DNA of 64,000 bases from Ensifer adhaerens (GTDB lineage: Bacteria > Pseudomonadota > Alphaproteobacteria > Rhizobiales > Rhizobiaceae). The notes under the pieces are model-generated. The model saw nothing but the letters and a program-made list of their open reading frames with translations, was not told the DNA's origin and made no database searches. Location: assembly GCF_001270265.1 (NCBI RefSeq), contig NZ_LGAP01000004.1, positions 62,001-126,000 on the forward strand, in the 5' to 3' direction. Made by a program: the position numbers and the translations under genes. This document shows positions 36,336-44,156 of this stretch, one piece after another; the stretch's first letter is position 1; every line of letters begins with the position of its first letter.

Positions 36336-37607
36336 TCAAAAACGCACGGTAAACACCGTGCCCTTGCCCAGCTCGGAGTGGATCAAGAGCCGCGCGCGGT
36401 GACGGGTCAGGATGTGCTTGACGATCGCAAGGCCGAGACCGGTGCCCTTTTTCGAGCGGCTGGCCTCCACATTGACGCGGTAAAACCGCTCAGTGATGCG
36501 CGGCACATGCTCGGCCGGAATGCCGGGGCCGTAATCTCTGACCACGACCTCGGCCTGCCCGCCCTCGCCGCCGGAAAGCTCGACATCGACCTTCTTGCCT
36601 TCCTGGCCGTATTTGCAGGCGTTCTCGATCAGGTTCTCGAAGACCTCGGTCAGCTCGTCGCGGTCCCCCTGAACCACGACAGGGGTATCCGGCATCGTCA
36701 GCGTGATCGTCACGTCGAGATCGCTCGCAAGCGGTGCAAGACTGTCGCGGACATGACCGAGAAGCGGGCGCAGATCGATCGTATCGTCGGGTGCGATGTG
36801 CGATTTCAGCTCGAGGCGCGACAACGACAGCAGGTCGTCGACAAGGCGGCTCATGCGCGTTGCCTGCTCATGCATGATGCCGAAGAACTTCTCCTGCGCC
36901 TTCATGTCGTTGCGCGCCGGCCCTTGCATGGTCTCGATGAAGCCGCGCAGCGAAGCCAGCGGCGTGCGCAGCTCGTGGCTGGCATTGGCGACAAAGTCCG
37001 ATCGCATGCGATCGATGCGGCGGGCCTGCGAAATATCGCGGTAGGTCAACAGGAAAACCCGGCGCCACGGGCCCTCGCCACCGATTTCGGCCGGCGCCAC
37101 TCGGACCACGTAGACGGCATCGGACGGCAGGCGCTCGGTATGTTCGATCTGGTTGATCTTGCCGGTCGCTATCGTCTCGCGGACCATGTCGAGAATGCCG
37201 GGCGAGCGGACGCGGGCGGCGAGATAGCTGTTGGGCGGGATGGTGCCGAAGGCCTTTTCGGCAGCGATGTTCTGGAAGACAACGGTTTCATCGACCGCCA
37301 CCACCAGCACCGGCATGTCGAGCGCGTTCAGGGCGGGGATCAGCGCATCGCTGGCCGTGCCCGTCACCGCCGTCACCTTTGTCGGCTTCGTCGCCTTCGG
37401 CAGCGCCGAAGGCGTGCTGCGATTGAGCAGGGCTGCGGCAAGCACGATCCAGAACGGTAGCACGACGAGGAAATGAATGCCGGCAACGGTGGCAAGTGCT
37501 GCGAGCAGCGCCGTCAGGCCCAGGAGCCAACGCTCCGCCTTCAGTCGCGGCACGAGCGCCCGCCAGAACGCTTTGGAACCGTCCAGCACCATATCCTCAT
37601 GAATCAC
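36336..37607 (-). CDS. phoR: Phosphate sensor histidine kinase PhoR
   Basis: The 423-residue kinase has two N-terminal membrane helices (ERWLLGLTALLAALATVAGI and HFLVVLPFWIVLAAALLNRS), a PAS domain (about 75-185) and HisKA with His211 in NASHELRTPLASLRGFIETM. The ATPase domain has N-box ENLIENACKYG, G1 VRDYGPGIPAEHVPRITERF and G2 KKGTGLGLAIVKHIL. It phosphorylates PhoB in low phosphate. It is located just upstream of pstS in the same direction, with its own promoter region beside the divergent ppk2. Confidence 0.93.
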   Translation of the reverse strand: MIHEDMVLDGSKAFWRALVPRLKAERWLLGLTALLAALATVAGIHFLVVLPFWIVLAAALLNRSTPSALPKATKPTKVTAVTGTASDALIPALNALDMPVLVVAVDETVVFQNIAAEKAFGTIPPNSYLAARVRSPGILDMVRETIATGKINQIEHTERLPSDAVYVVRVAPAEIGGEGPWRRVFLLTYRDISQARRIDRMRSDFVANASHELRTPLASLRGFIETMQGPARNDMKAQEKFFGIMHEQATRMSRLVDDLLSLSRLELKSHIAPDDTIDLRPLLGHVRDSLAPLASDLDVTITLTMPDTPVVVQGDRDELTEVFENLIENACKYGQEGKKVDVELSGGEGGQAEVVVRDYGPGIPAEHVPRITERFYRVNVEASRSKKGTGLGLAIVKHILTRHRARLLIHSELGKGTVFTVRF

Positions 37608-37738
37608 TTTGTCTTCCTCCCGGCCTCAAATGGTCGAGAGATAGCGACCCTTCATGACATGATTTTCACGACGCGCTTGAATCCGCAATGCAATTGTGGC
37701 CTCCTCACAGGAAATCGCTCGGGCTGGAGGAAGACCAT

Positions 37739-38635
37739 ATGGCGTCAACGCAGGCAGCAACGAAGACCGAAAGCCGGGCGGTGGAACTCGATATCGGCGG
37801 CAAGAAGAAGCTCTTCGACATCGACAATCCCGAATTGCCGAAGTGGATCGACGAGGCCGCTTTCTCCTCCGACGATTTCCCGTACAAGAAGAAGGTCGAT
37901 GAGGAAGAATACCTAGAGACGCTGGAAAAGCTGCAGATCGAACTGGTCAAGCTTCAACTCTGGCAGCAGGCGACCGGCAAGCGCATCATCGCCCTGTTCG
38001 AGGGCCGCGACGCGGCGGGCAAGGGCGGCGCGATCCAAGCCACGAGCGGCAACCTGAACCCACGCTGGGCGCGCGTGGTTGCGCTGACGAAGCCGACGGA
38101 GACCGAGCGCGGACAATGGTACTTTCAGCGCTACGTCGCCACCATGCCAACCGCCGGCGAGCTCGTTCTCTTCGACCGCTCCTGGTACAACCGCGCCGGC
38201 GTCGAGCCGGTCATGGGCTTCTGCACTCCGGAACAGCACGAACAATTCCTCAAGCAGGTGCCGCGTTTCGAGAAGATGATCGTGCACGAAGGCATCCAGT
38301 TCTTCAAATTCTGGATCAACATCGGCCGCGAGATGCAGCTCAAGCGCTTTCACGACCGCTGCCACGATCCGCTGAAGATCTGGAAGCTGTCGCCGATGGA
38401 TATCGCAGCCCTCAACAAGTGGGATGACTATACCGAAAAGCGCGACCAGATGCTGAAGGCGACCCACACGGACCATGCGCCGTGGACCGTCGTGCGCGGC
38501 AACGACAAGCGGCGCGCGCGCCTCAACCTCATTCGCCACATCCTTTCCACGCTCGACTACGACCGCAAGGACAAGGACGCGATCGGCGAGGTCGACGACA
38601 AGATCATCGGCTCGGGCCCAGGCTTCCTGAAATAG
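37739..38635 (+). CDS. ppk2: Polyphosphate kinase 2 family protein
   Basis: The 298-residue PPK2 has Walker [14 protein letters not shown] near residue 82, Walker [20 protein letters not shown] and the lid-module Arg in [18 protein letters not shown]. The family transfers phosphate between polyphosphate and nucleoside diphosphates, and the S. meliloti orthologue SMc02148 was structurally characterised in this class. CTGGAGGAAG precedes the ATG. Its place beside phoR links phosphate sensing to polyphosphate use; no clear Pho box was found in the 131-bp divergent region. Confidence 0.93.
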   Translation: MASTQAATKTESRAVELDIGGKKKLFDIDNPELPKWIDEAAFSSDDFPYKKKVDEEEYLETLEKLQIELVKLQLWQQATGKRIIALFEGRDAAGKGGAIQATSGNLNPRWARVVALTKPTETERGQWYFQRYVATMPTAGELVLFDRSWYNRAGVEPVMGFCTPEQHEQFLKQVPRFEKMIVHEGIQFFKFWINIGREMQLKRFHDRCHDPLKIWKLSPMDIAALNKWDDYTEKRDQMLKATHTDHAPWTVVRGNDKRRARLNLIRHILSTLDYDRKDKDAIGEVDDKIIGSGPGFLK

Positions 38636-38640
38636 ACTTG

Positions 38641-38737
38641 CAGCGCCGCGCGTCAATTATGACGCGCAAAGGACGCTGTAACGCTTTAAACTTGCTGCAT
38701 AATTCCTTAAATCGGATCCGATTTAAGGAATTATGCA
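38641..38737. repeat. RIME-like palindromic repeat, copy 2
   Basis: It begins CAGCGCCGCGCGTC with a short palindrome and ends with the arms CCTTAAATCGGATCCGATTT/AAGG. It starts 6 bp after ppk2. Confidence 0.8.
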
Positions 38738-38756
38738 CGCCGGCAGAGAGTTGGTA

Positions 38757-39926
38757 TTATTGCCCGGGCAGAACGCGGATGGCGTAGAGGTTCAGTCCCT
38801 TGCCGCCGCCGCTGATGTCGCTGTTGATGACGAGCTGCCCGGCGGCGCTCGGCGCAAGGCTGCGATCGAAGGTGACCTTGAACAGCATGTCGACGCGCTC
38901 GTCATGCAGGGTGAAACGGTGACGGCCGCACTCGCCCAGCGAAGAGAAGTTGCACTCTACCGCAAACTCGGTCGACTTTCCGGGCGTCGCCTGCACGGTC
39001 AGCGCCAGCGTCGACGTCTTGCCTGAAAGCTCGGCGAGGATCGTGGCCGGAATCTCGATGGTCACATCGCCATCGGCATCGGCGTTCGCCGATGTCAGCA
39101 GCACCCGCTGGCCGCCATCGTCGTTGACCGGCTCGGCGGTCGCCCGCGGGCCGGGCGCGATCGCGCCTGTTTTGCCGGGTGTGTACACCTCGACCCAATC
39201 GCCGGTGAAGCCTTCCTGGGCCCCGAGCGTCTGCAGACCGGCAGCGCCATCGAAATCCTGCGATGCCACGGTTGCCGGCGGGTTAGCGACATTGGTGTCG
39301 CGCGCGGCCGGAGATTGCAGCAGATTGTTGGTCTCGACCCACCACACGGCCGCGACCAGCGCCGCGGCCAGCGTTGCGACGACCATGGTCAGCGACAGCA
39401 GGCGCCCGCGCTTGCGTCGACGCGTGCGGCCGTCCATCGCGCGCACTTCCGGCGCAACCGCGCCTTTGCCGTCACTTGACTGCCTGGCCGCAACCTCACC
39501 GGCCGCAGCCGTCGATACGACAGGGCCGTCGCGATCGGCGCGAAGGCCTCCCAGCCCACCATCATTCTGCCCGGCGCGCGGCGCCTGGCCGGCGAAAGCC
39601 GGTTCGCGGCGGTCGGGGGCGGATGGCTGCGGCTCGGGCCTGGCGGTCGCCGCCGCACGCGGTGCAACCGCGTCATCGAGGCTGACAGAAGGTGCCGGCG
39701 CCGGACGCGCCTTCAGCGCTGCGCGCTCCTCGGTTTCGATCGCATGAATGACCGCTTCCAGCCGATGACGCTGCTGGGCGACGACATTCTGGTCCTCGAT
39801 CCCCTGCTTCTGCAGCCCGGCTTCCAGCGCCTGGCGCGCGGATTGATAGATGCGCGCCCGCGTTTCGGCGCTGGTTCTGTCGGAGCGCTCCAGCGCGTTT
39901 CGGATTGCAGTCTCGAGTCCGCTCAC
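38757..39926 (-). CDS. Membrane-anchored protein of unknown function
   Basis: The 389-residue protein starts with a helical N-terminal region (LETAIRNALERSDRTSAETR and a following glutamine-rich coiled segment to about 65). A Pro/Ala-rich disordered stretch follows to about 170, then a basic RTRRRKRGR patch and one membrane helix (LLSLTMVVATLAAALVAAVW, about 178-198). The beta-rich C-terminal domain has two cysteines (ECNFSSLGECGRHRF). The start is taken as GTG 39926 because AGAAGGA lies 6 nt upstream; a GTG at 39947 lacks such a site. RIME copies flank it on both sides. No domain is recognised. Confidence 0.7.
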   Translation of the reverse strand: MSGLETAIRNALERSDRTSAETRARIYQSARQALEAGLQKQGIEDQNVVAQQRHRLEAVIHAIETEERAALKARPAPAPSVSLDDAVAPRAAATARPEPQPSAPDRREPAFAGQAPRAGQNDGGLGGLRADRDGPVVSTAAAGEVAARQSSDGKGAVAPEVRAMDGRTRRRKRGRLLSLTMVVATLAAALVAAVWWVETNNLLQSPAARDTNVANPPATVASQDFDGAAGLQTLGAQEGFTGDWVEVYTPGKTGAIAPGPRATAEPVNDDGGQRVLLTSANADADGDVTIEIPATILAELSGKTSTLALTVQATPGKSTEFAVECNFSSLGECGRHRFTLHDERVDMLFKVTFDRSLAPSAAGQLVINSDISGGGKGLNLYAIRVLPGQ

Positions 39927-39955
39927 ATCAAATCCTTCTGTGCACACCGGGCCTT

Positions 39956-40060
39956 ACAGCGCCGCGCGTCAAATATGGCGCGCAATGGACGCTGCAACGC
40001 TTTAAATCTGCTGCATAATTTTATCCTGAAATCGGATCCGATTTAAGGGATTATGCAGTA
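39956..40060. repeat. RIME-like palindromic repeat, copy 3
   Basis: It begins ACAGCGCCGCGCGTC and ends TTATGCAGTA, with the same two palindromes as copies 1 and 2. Confidence 0.8.
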
Positions 40061-40292
40061 GCCCCGCCGGCGCTCGTCAATCGATCGACGCCTTTTTCAT
40101 CATCCGCAAGCGCTTATCGGTTAATTCCGGATGCACGCCGTTGGTTTTGTTAACAATTGCGTAACCGCTGCTTTCGAAATCCGCAAGTCCGGCGCGCCAC
40201 TGGTCCCGGCAACGCCGGGGAAAACTGCCTTCTGCTTAGAGCTTCGGCCGGAAAAACCGCACCTTTGCAAGCGCGCAACTTGCTGCTATCTA

Positions 40293-40318
40293 TTTTGACG
40301 TTTACGCAAACGTCAAAA
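40293..40318. promoter_or_regulatory. 26-bp palindromic operator upstream of nitronate monooxygenase
   Basis: It is identical over 26 bp to the site at 6436-6461 (11-bp arms TTTTGACGTTT around ACGC). It ends 22 bp before ATG 40341, so bound regulator would block the promoter or transcription start. Confidence 0.7.
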
Positions 40319-40340
40319 ATTCTAAGGGATGGAGAACTCG

Positions 40341-41351
40341 ATGTCGCTGCCGCCAATTCTTTCCGAAACGACGAGACTGCCCGTCGTCGGCGCACCTTTG
40401 TTCATCGTCTCGCATCCCAAGCTGACGATCGCTCAGTGCAAGGCCGGTGTGGTCGGTTCCTTCCCGGCACTCAACGCCCGCCCGCAATCGCAACTCGACG
40501 AATGGCTCGCCGAAATCACCGAAGCGCTGGCCGACCATGACGCCAAGAACCCCGGCCGCCCGGCCGCCCCCTTTGCCGTCAACCAGATCGTCCACAAGTC
40601 CAACACCCGCCTCGAACAGGATCTGATGCTTTGCATCAAGTACAAGGTGCCGGTGGTCATATCTTCGCTCGGCGCCGTGCCCGAGGTCAACGCCGCCATT
40701 CACTCCTATGGCGGCATCGTCTTGCATGACGTCATCAACAACCGCCACGCCAATTCGGCGATCCGCAAGGGCGCCGACGGGCTGATCGCCGTCGCCGCCG
40801 GCGCAGGCGGCCATGCGGGCACGCTCTCGCCCTTCGCCCTCGTCCAGGAAATCCGCTCCTGGTTCGATGGCCCCCTGCTGCTTTCCGGCGCGATCGCCAC
40901 CGGCGGCGCCATCCTGGCCGCCCAGGCCATGGGCGCCGACATGGCCTATATAGGCTCGCCCTTCATCGCCACCGAAGAGGCACGCGCCAGCGACGCCTAC
41001 AAGCAGATGATCGTCGACAGCAATGCCGCCGACATCGTCTATTCCAACTACTTCACCGGCATCCACGGCAACTACCTCAAGCCGTCGATCGTGGCGGCTG
41101 GCATGGACCCGGAAAGCCTGCCGGAAGCCGACCCGTCGAAGATGGATTTCGCCCAGGCCACCGAAGGCGCCAAGGCCTGGAAGGACATCTGGGGCTGCGG
41201 CCAGGGCATCGGTGCGGTGCGCGAGGTCACCTCGGTCGGACATATGGTCGATCGCTGGGAGCGCGAATACGACGCGGCGCGCGCCTGCCTCGGGCTGCAT
41301 ACGACCCCCACGATTGCTACCAACAAGGAATTTTCAAGTTCTCGAAACTGA
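40341..41351 (+). CDS. Nitronate monooxygenase family FMN protein
   Basis: The 336-residue TIM-barrel flavoprotein has GAPLFIVSHPKLTIAQCKAG at the N-terminus, a central VPVVISSLGAVPEVNAAIHS and GADGLIAVAAGAGGHAGTLS (phosphate-binding and catalytic His region), and GADMAYIGSPFIATEEARAS. The class oxidises nitronates; many homologues are in fact enoyl- or acyl-related oxidoreductases (2-nitropropane dioxygenase-like, FabK-like). ATG 40341 is chosen because GGAG lies 7 nt upstream; ATG 40329 is possible. It shares its operator with the beta-oxidation operon. Confidence 0.85.
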   Translation: MSLPPILSETTRLPVVGAPLFIVSHPKLTIAQCKAGVVGSFPALNARPQSQLDEWLAEITEALADHDAKNPGRPAAPFAVNQIVHKSNTRLEQDLMLCIKYKVPVVISSLGAVPEVNAAIHSYGGIVLHDVINNRHANSAIRKGADGLIAVAAGAGGHAGTLSPFALVQEIRSWFDGPLLLSGAIATGGAILAAQAMGADMAYIGSPFIATEEARASDAYKQMIVDSNAADIVYSNYFTGIHGNYLKPSIVAAGMDPESLPEADPSKMDFAQATEGAKAWKDIWGCGQGIGAVREVTSVGHMVDRWEREYDAARACLGLHTTPTIATNKEFSSSRN

Positions 41352-41429
41352 TGGCTTGAAATCTTGGCGCTTTGCGTTTATCAGCGCCTCACACTTCGTT
41401 CCGCGATCTTTTCGCGGAACCGCCTCAGG

Positions 41430-41505
41430 GCCGCTTTAGCTCAGTCGGTAGAGCACATCATTCGTAATGATGGGGTCACGTGTTCGAGTCACGTAAGCGG
41501 CACCA
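41430..41505 (+). tRNA. tRNA-Thr (anticodon CGT)
   Basis: A 76-nt cloverleaf has acceptor GCCGCTT/AAGCGGC, D-arm GCTC/GAGC, anticodon loop TTCGTAA between CATCA and TGATG, T-loop TTCGAGT and encoded CCA. A hairpin (41398-41420, GTTCCGCGA arms) lies just upstream. Confidence 0.95.
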
Positions 41506-41622
41506 TTTTCCTTCAAAGAAATGAGCACTGTAGCGGGATGATAGTCTGAAGCTGGCCCAGGGCCAGCTCGTCTTGCTACGCACGAGCGGCGGGCAAGAGG
41601 TCCATTTCGAGGAAGCCGATCG

Positions 41623-41973
41623 ATGTCGCTTAAAGTTAGCCGTTTTCAAGTTCATGAGGATGCCGTGCAGGCCAATGTCTCCGGCCGCACTTGCTCCTTG
41701 TCGGCGCTTGAGATCGGCGGCGAGGTGCTTGTCGTGCTCACATGGCTCGGAAACAAGGACGCGGGCCTACGCCGGCCGGAATACGTTCTGCCGCTGGCGT
41801 CGATCCCGCATCAAGCGCGCGAACCCGATGCCGGCTCGCCCTATCGCTGGATCCTGACCGGGACATTGCCGATGTCCCTCTTCGACGGCAGCGCGTCGCG
41901 GCAGGTCCGCCGGCAGCACGGCGTCAGCCCCGGCCCGGCGCTCAACCTGCCGCTGCCCGGCACGGCGTCCTGA
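41623..41973 (+). CDS. Small protein of unknown function
   Basis: The 116-residue reading frame begins MSLKVSRFQVHEDAVQANVS with a GAGGAAG site upstream. It has a soluble, beta-like pattern (VLVVLTWLGNKDAGLR, YRWILTGTLPMSLFDG). I recognise no domain or partner. It sits between tRNA-Thr and a repeat, so it could be an accessory gene. Codon use looks similar to its neighbours. Confidence 0.5.
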   Translation: MSLKVSRFQVHEDAVQANVSGRTCSLSALEIGGEVLVVLTWLGNKDAGLRRPEYVLPLASIPHQAREPDAGSPYRWILTGTLPMSLFDGSASRQVRRQHGVSPGPALNLPLPGTAS

Positions 41974-41994
41974 TCTGCAAACAAGCGGCAACCT

Positions 41995-42092
41995 AAAGCG
42001 CATCGTGATCTCCAGGATTCGCCTGCTGCGGTTTAAGCTCTTGTTTTTGCGTATGTCGTTATCACAAAACCGCTACACACTCTTGCGCGACA
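41995..42092. repeat. Intergenic palindromic repeat, second family
   Basis: It begins AAAGCGCATCGTGATCTCCA and ends CACTCTTGCGCGACA, corresponding to the element at 26039-26139 with several substitutions. Confidence 0.6.
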
Positions 42093-42105
42093 AGCCATAG
42101 ACCGC

Positions 42106-43263
42106 TCACGACACCGGCTGGCGATTGGCCTCATTTGCAGCCGGTGCACGCCATGTCGCGGCAAAAGCCGCGATGACGGCAAGGCCCGCCAAGAGCACCG
42201 CGGCAACCGGAAGCACCGATGGCGAGGCCGCCTCGACAAGCACGCCGCCGACGCCCGTGCCCGGCCCGACGCCGACATGCATGGCCGACAGGTTGAGGCC
42301 GACACCGGCTTCCGCCGTCTCAGGGCTCTGCCTGATCAAGAAGCTCTGCACCACCGGCGAGATCATCCAGCTGACGCAGCCCCACAGCATCATGACCGCA
42401 ACGAACAGCACACGCGTATCAGACACGAAGGGTATGGCGATCAGTGCAATGATATAGCCGAGCGGCGTCAACCGGATCGCCAGCCGCGGCGCCACGGCAT
42501 CGCTCAACCGACCGCCGAGATAGCCGCCGCAGACACCCGCTATGCCGAAGGCGAAGAAGGCCGTGACGACCTCATCGCCCTGCATCCCGACGATCTCGGC
42601 CAGATAGGGCGCGAGATAGGCGCCGCCGATCATCAGCACCGACACCAGCTGCGCACAGACACACGAGAACGAGCGCAGATGGCTGGCATAGGAGCGGCCG
42701 CGCGGCGGCTTCGACCGGCCGGCGGCCGGCACGAACCACTGACATGCGAACAGGACACAAACGGCAAACAGCGCAAGGCCGATGAAGACGCTGCGCCATC
42801 CGAACGCGCCGCTCACCAGCATACCTGCCGGTACGCCGAGAACGAGCGAGGCGCTGATGCCCATGAAGATCAGGCCGATCGCCCGGCCTCGCCGCCCGGG
42901 CGGCACGATCTCCGTCGCCAGCATGGTCGCGACCAGGCAAGCCGTAGCGCTCGCGGCCGCCATGCCGATGCGGGCAGCGACCAGAACGCCGTAATTCGGG
43001 CTGGCAGCCGCCAGCACATTGCTGGCGATGAAGAGCACCAGCGCCAACAAGAGCAGGGTCTTGCGCTCCAGGCGTGCCGTCAGCAGAAGGGCTGCCGGTG
43101 CCGTCAACGCAAATGTCACGGAGAATACCGAGGTCAACTGCCCGGCAAGACCGATGGAGACGCCGAGCCCTGATGCCACATCCGGCAGGATGCCGATGAC
43201 GATGTTTTCGGCCGTGCCGGTGGCGAAGGTCGCCAGTGCGAGGAGAAGAAGGGGGATGTTCAT
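42106..43263 (-). CDS. MFS transporter (drug/arabinose efflux type)
   Basis: The 385-residue protein has twelve predicted helices. Helix 1 starts MNIPLLLLALATFATGTAEN, the motif-A-like loop is LLTARLERKTLLLLALVLFI, and RRGRAIGLIFMGISASLVLG contains the second-half basic loop. It belongs to the DHA1/AraJ-like exporters. ATG 43263 follows GGGAAAGG; longer in-frame starts lie outside the family alignment. The substrate is unknown. It is downstream of the kdp genes but separated by about 200 bp. Confidence 0.85.
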   Translation of the reverse strand: MNIPLLLLALATFATGTAENIVIGILPDVASGLGVSIGLAGQLTSVFSVTFALTAPAALLLTARLERKTLLLLALVLFIASNVLAAASPNYGVLVAARIGMAAASATACLVATMLATEIVPPGRRGRAIGLIFMGISASLVLGVPAGMLVSGAFGWRSVFIGLALFAVCVLFACQWFVPAAGRSKPPRGRSYASHLRSFSCVCAQLVSVLMIGGAYLAPYLAEIVGMQGDEVVTAFFAFGIAGVCGGYLGGRLSDAVAPRLAIRLTPLGYIIALIAIPFVSDTRVLFVAVMMLWGCVSWMISPVVQSFLIRQSPETAEAGVGLNLSAMHVGVGPGTGVGGVLVEAASPSVLPVAAVLLAGLAVIAAFAATWRAPAANEANRQPVS

Positions 43264-43463
43264 CTTGCCTTTCCCGATCAGTGGACGCCACGGTCGGAAA
43301 AGGTCTTCCCGATGTGGCGACTGGTTGCACACCGGGTTTCGAGGCAGAGCTTCGGTTATCCCTCTGACCGCGCTCCTAGCACGGATCGGCGTGTGCGAGA
43401 AGCGCCACGGTCCGCCGGGTTGGTTACCGCCCATGCAGCCTCGATCGAACCAGCACCACGGCC

Positions 43464-44156
43464 TCAGTCGTCGTCGCCGACGAAGCGGTAGCCGACACCA
43501 GGCTCCGTGCGGATGATCTTCGGATCGGCCGGATCACGCTCGATCTTGCCGCGCAACTGGCCGATGAAGACGCGCAGATAGTGCAGATCCTCGCCATGGG
43601 CCGCACCCCAGACCGAGGTCAGCAGCGTCTTGTGGGTGACGACGCGCCCGGCATGGTGCGCCAGCATGACCAGAAGGTCATACTCCTTCGGCGTCAAACG
43701 CACTGGCTCTCCGTCGCGCGTCACCAGCCGCTTGATCGTATCGATCGCCACACCATCGGCCGAAAGCTGGGTGTGGCCACCCTCCATCTGGATGCGGTGG
43801 CGAAGAGCCGCCCGGATGCGCGCCGTCAGCTCGCCGATGCCGAAAGGCTTCTCGATATAGTCGTCGGCGCCGAGATCGAGGGCGGCGATCTTTTCGCTCT
43901 CCCGGTCGCGCGCCGACAGGATGATGATCGGCACCTGCGACCAGGCGCGGATGTTGGCGATCACATCCTTGCCGTCCATGTCGGGCAGGCCGAGATCGAG
44001 GATCACCACGTCGGGCGCGGTCGTCGCCGCCGCCTTCAACGCGTCCGTTCCGGTCAACGCCTCCAGCACATCGTAGCCGGCAGCGCTCAAGGCCGGCCGC
44101 AGGAAGCGCTGGATCTGGGGTTCGTCGTCGACAACGAGGATGCGCTCCACGCTCAT
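43464..44156 (-). CDS. kdpE: Potassium response regulator KdpE
   Basis: The 230-residue OmpR-type regulator begins MSVERILVVDDEPQIQRFLR. It has phospho-acceptor Asp54 (VVILDLGLPDMDGKD), the conserved Lys in DDYIEKPFGIGELTARI and a winged-helix domain ending ENRIRTEPGVGYRF-like KIIRTEPGVGYRFVGDD. It activates kdp transcription after phosphorylation by KdpD under K+ limitation. It overlaps kdpD by 4 bp (ATGA). Confidence 0.96.
   Translation of the reverse strand: MSVERILVVDDEPQIQRFLRPALSAAGYDVLEALTGTDALKAAATTAPDVVILDLGLPDMDGKDVIANIRAWSQVPIIILSARDRESEKIAALDLGADDYIEKPFGIGELTARIRAALRHRIQMEGGHTQLSADGVAIDTIKRLVTRDGEPVRLTPKEYDLLVMLAHHAGRVVTHKTLLTSVWGAAHGEDLHYLRVFIGQLRGKIERDPADPKIIRTEPGVGYRFVGDDD

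Noticed and set aside
37608-37738. Pho box search in the phoR/ppk2 divergent region (CTTCATGACATGATTTTCAC)
   Set aside because: Only weak similarity to one half-site without correct 11-bp periodicity.
41430-41505. tRNA-Thr as an att site of an integrative element
   Set aside because: No integrase gene and no second copy of the tRNA 3' end were seen in the window.
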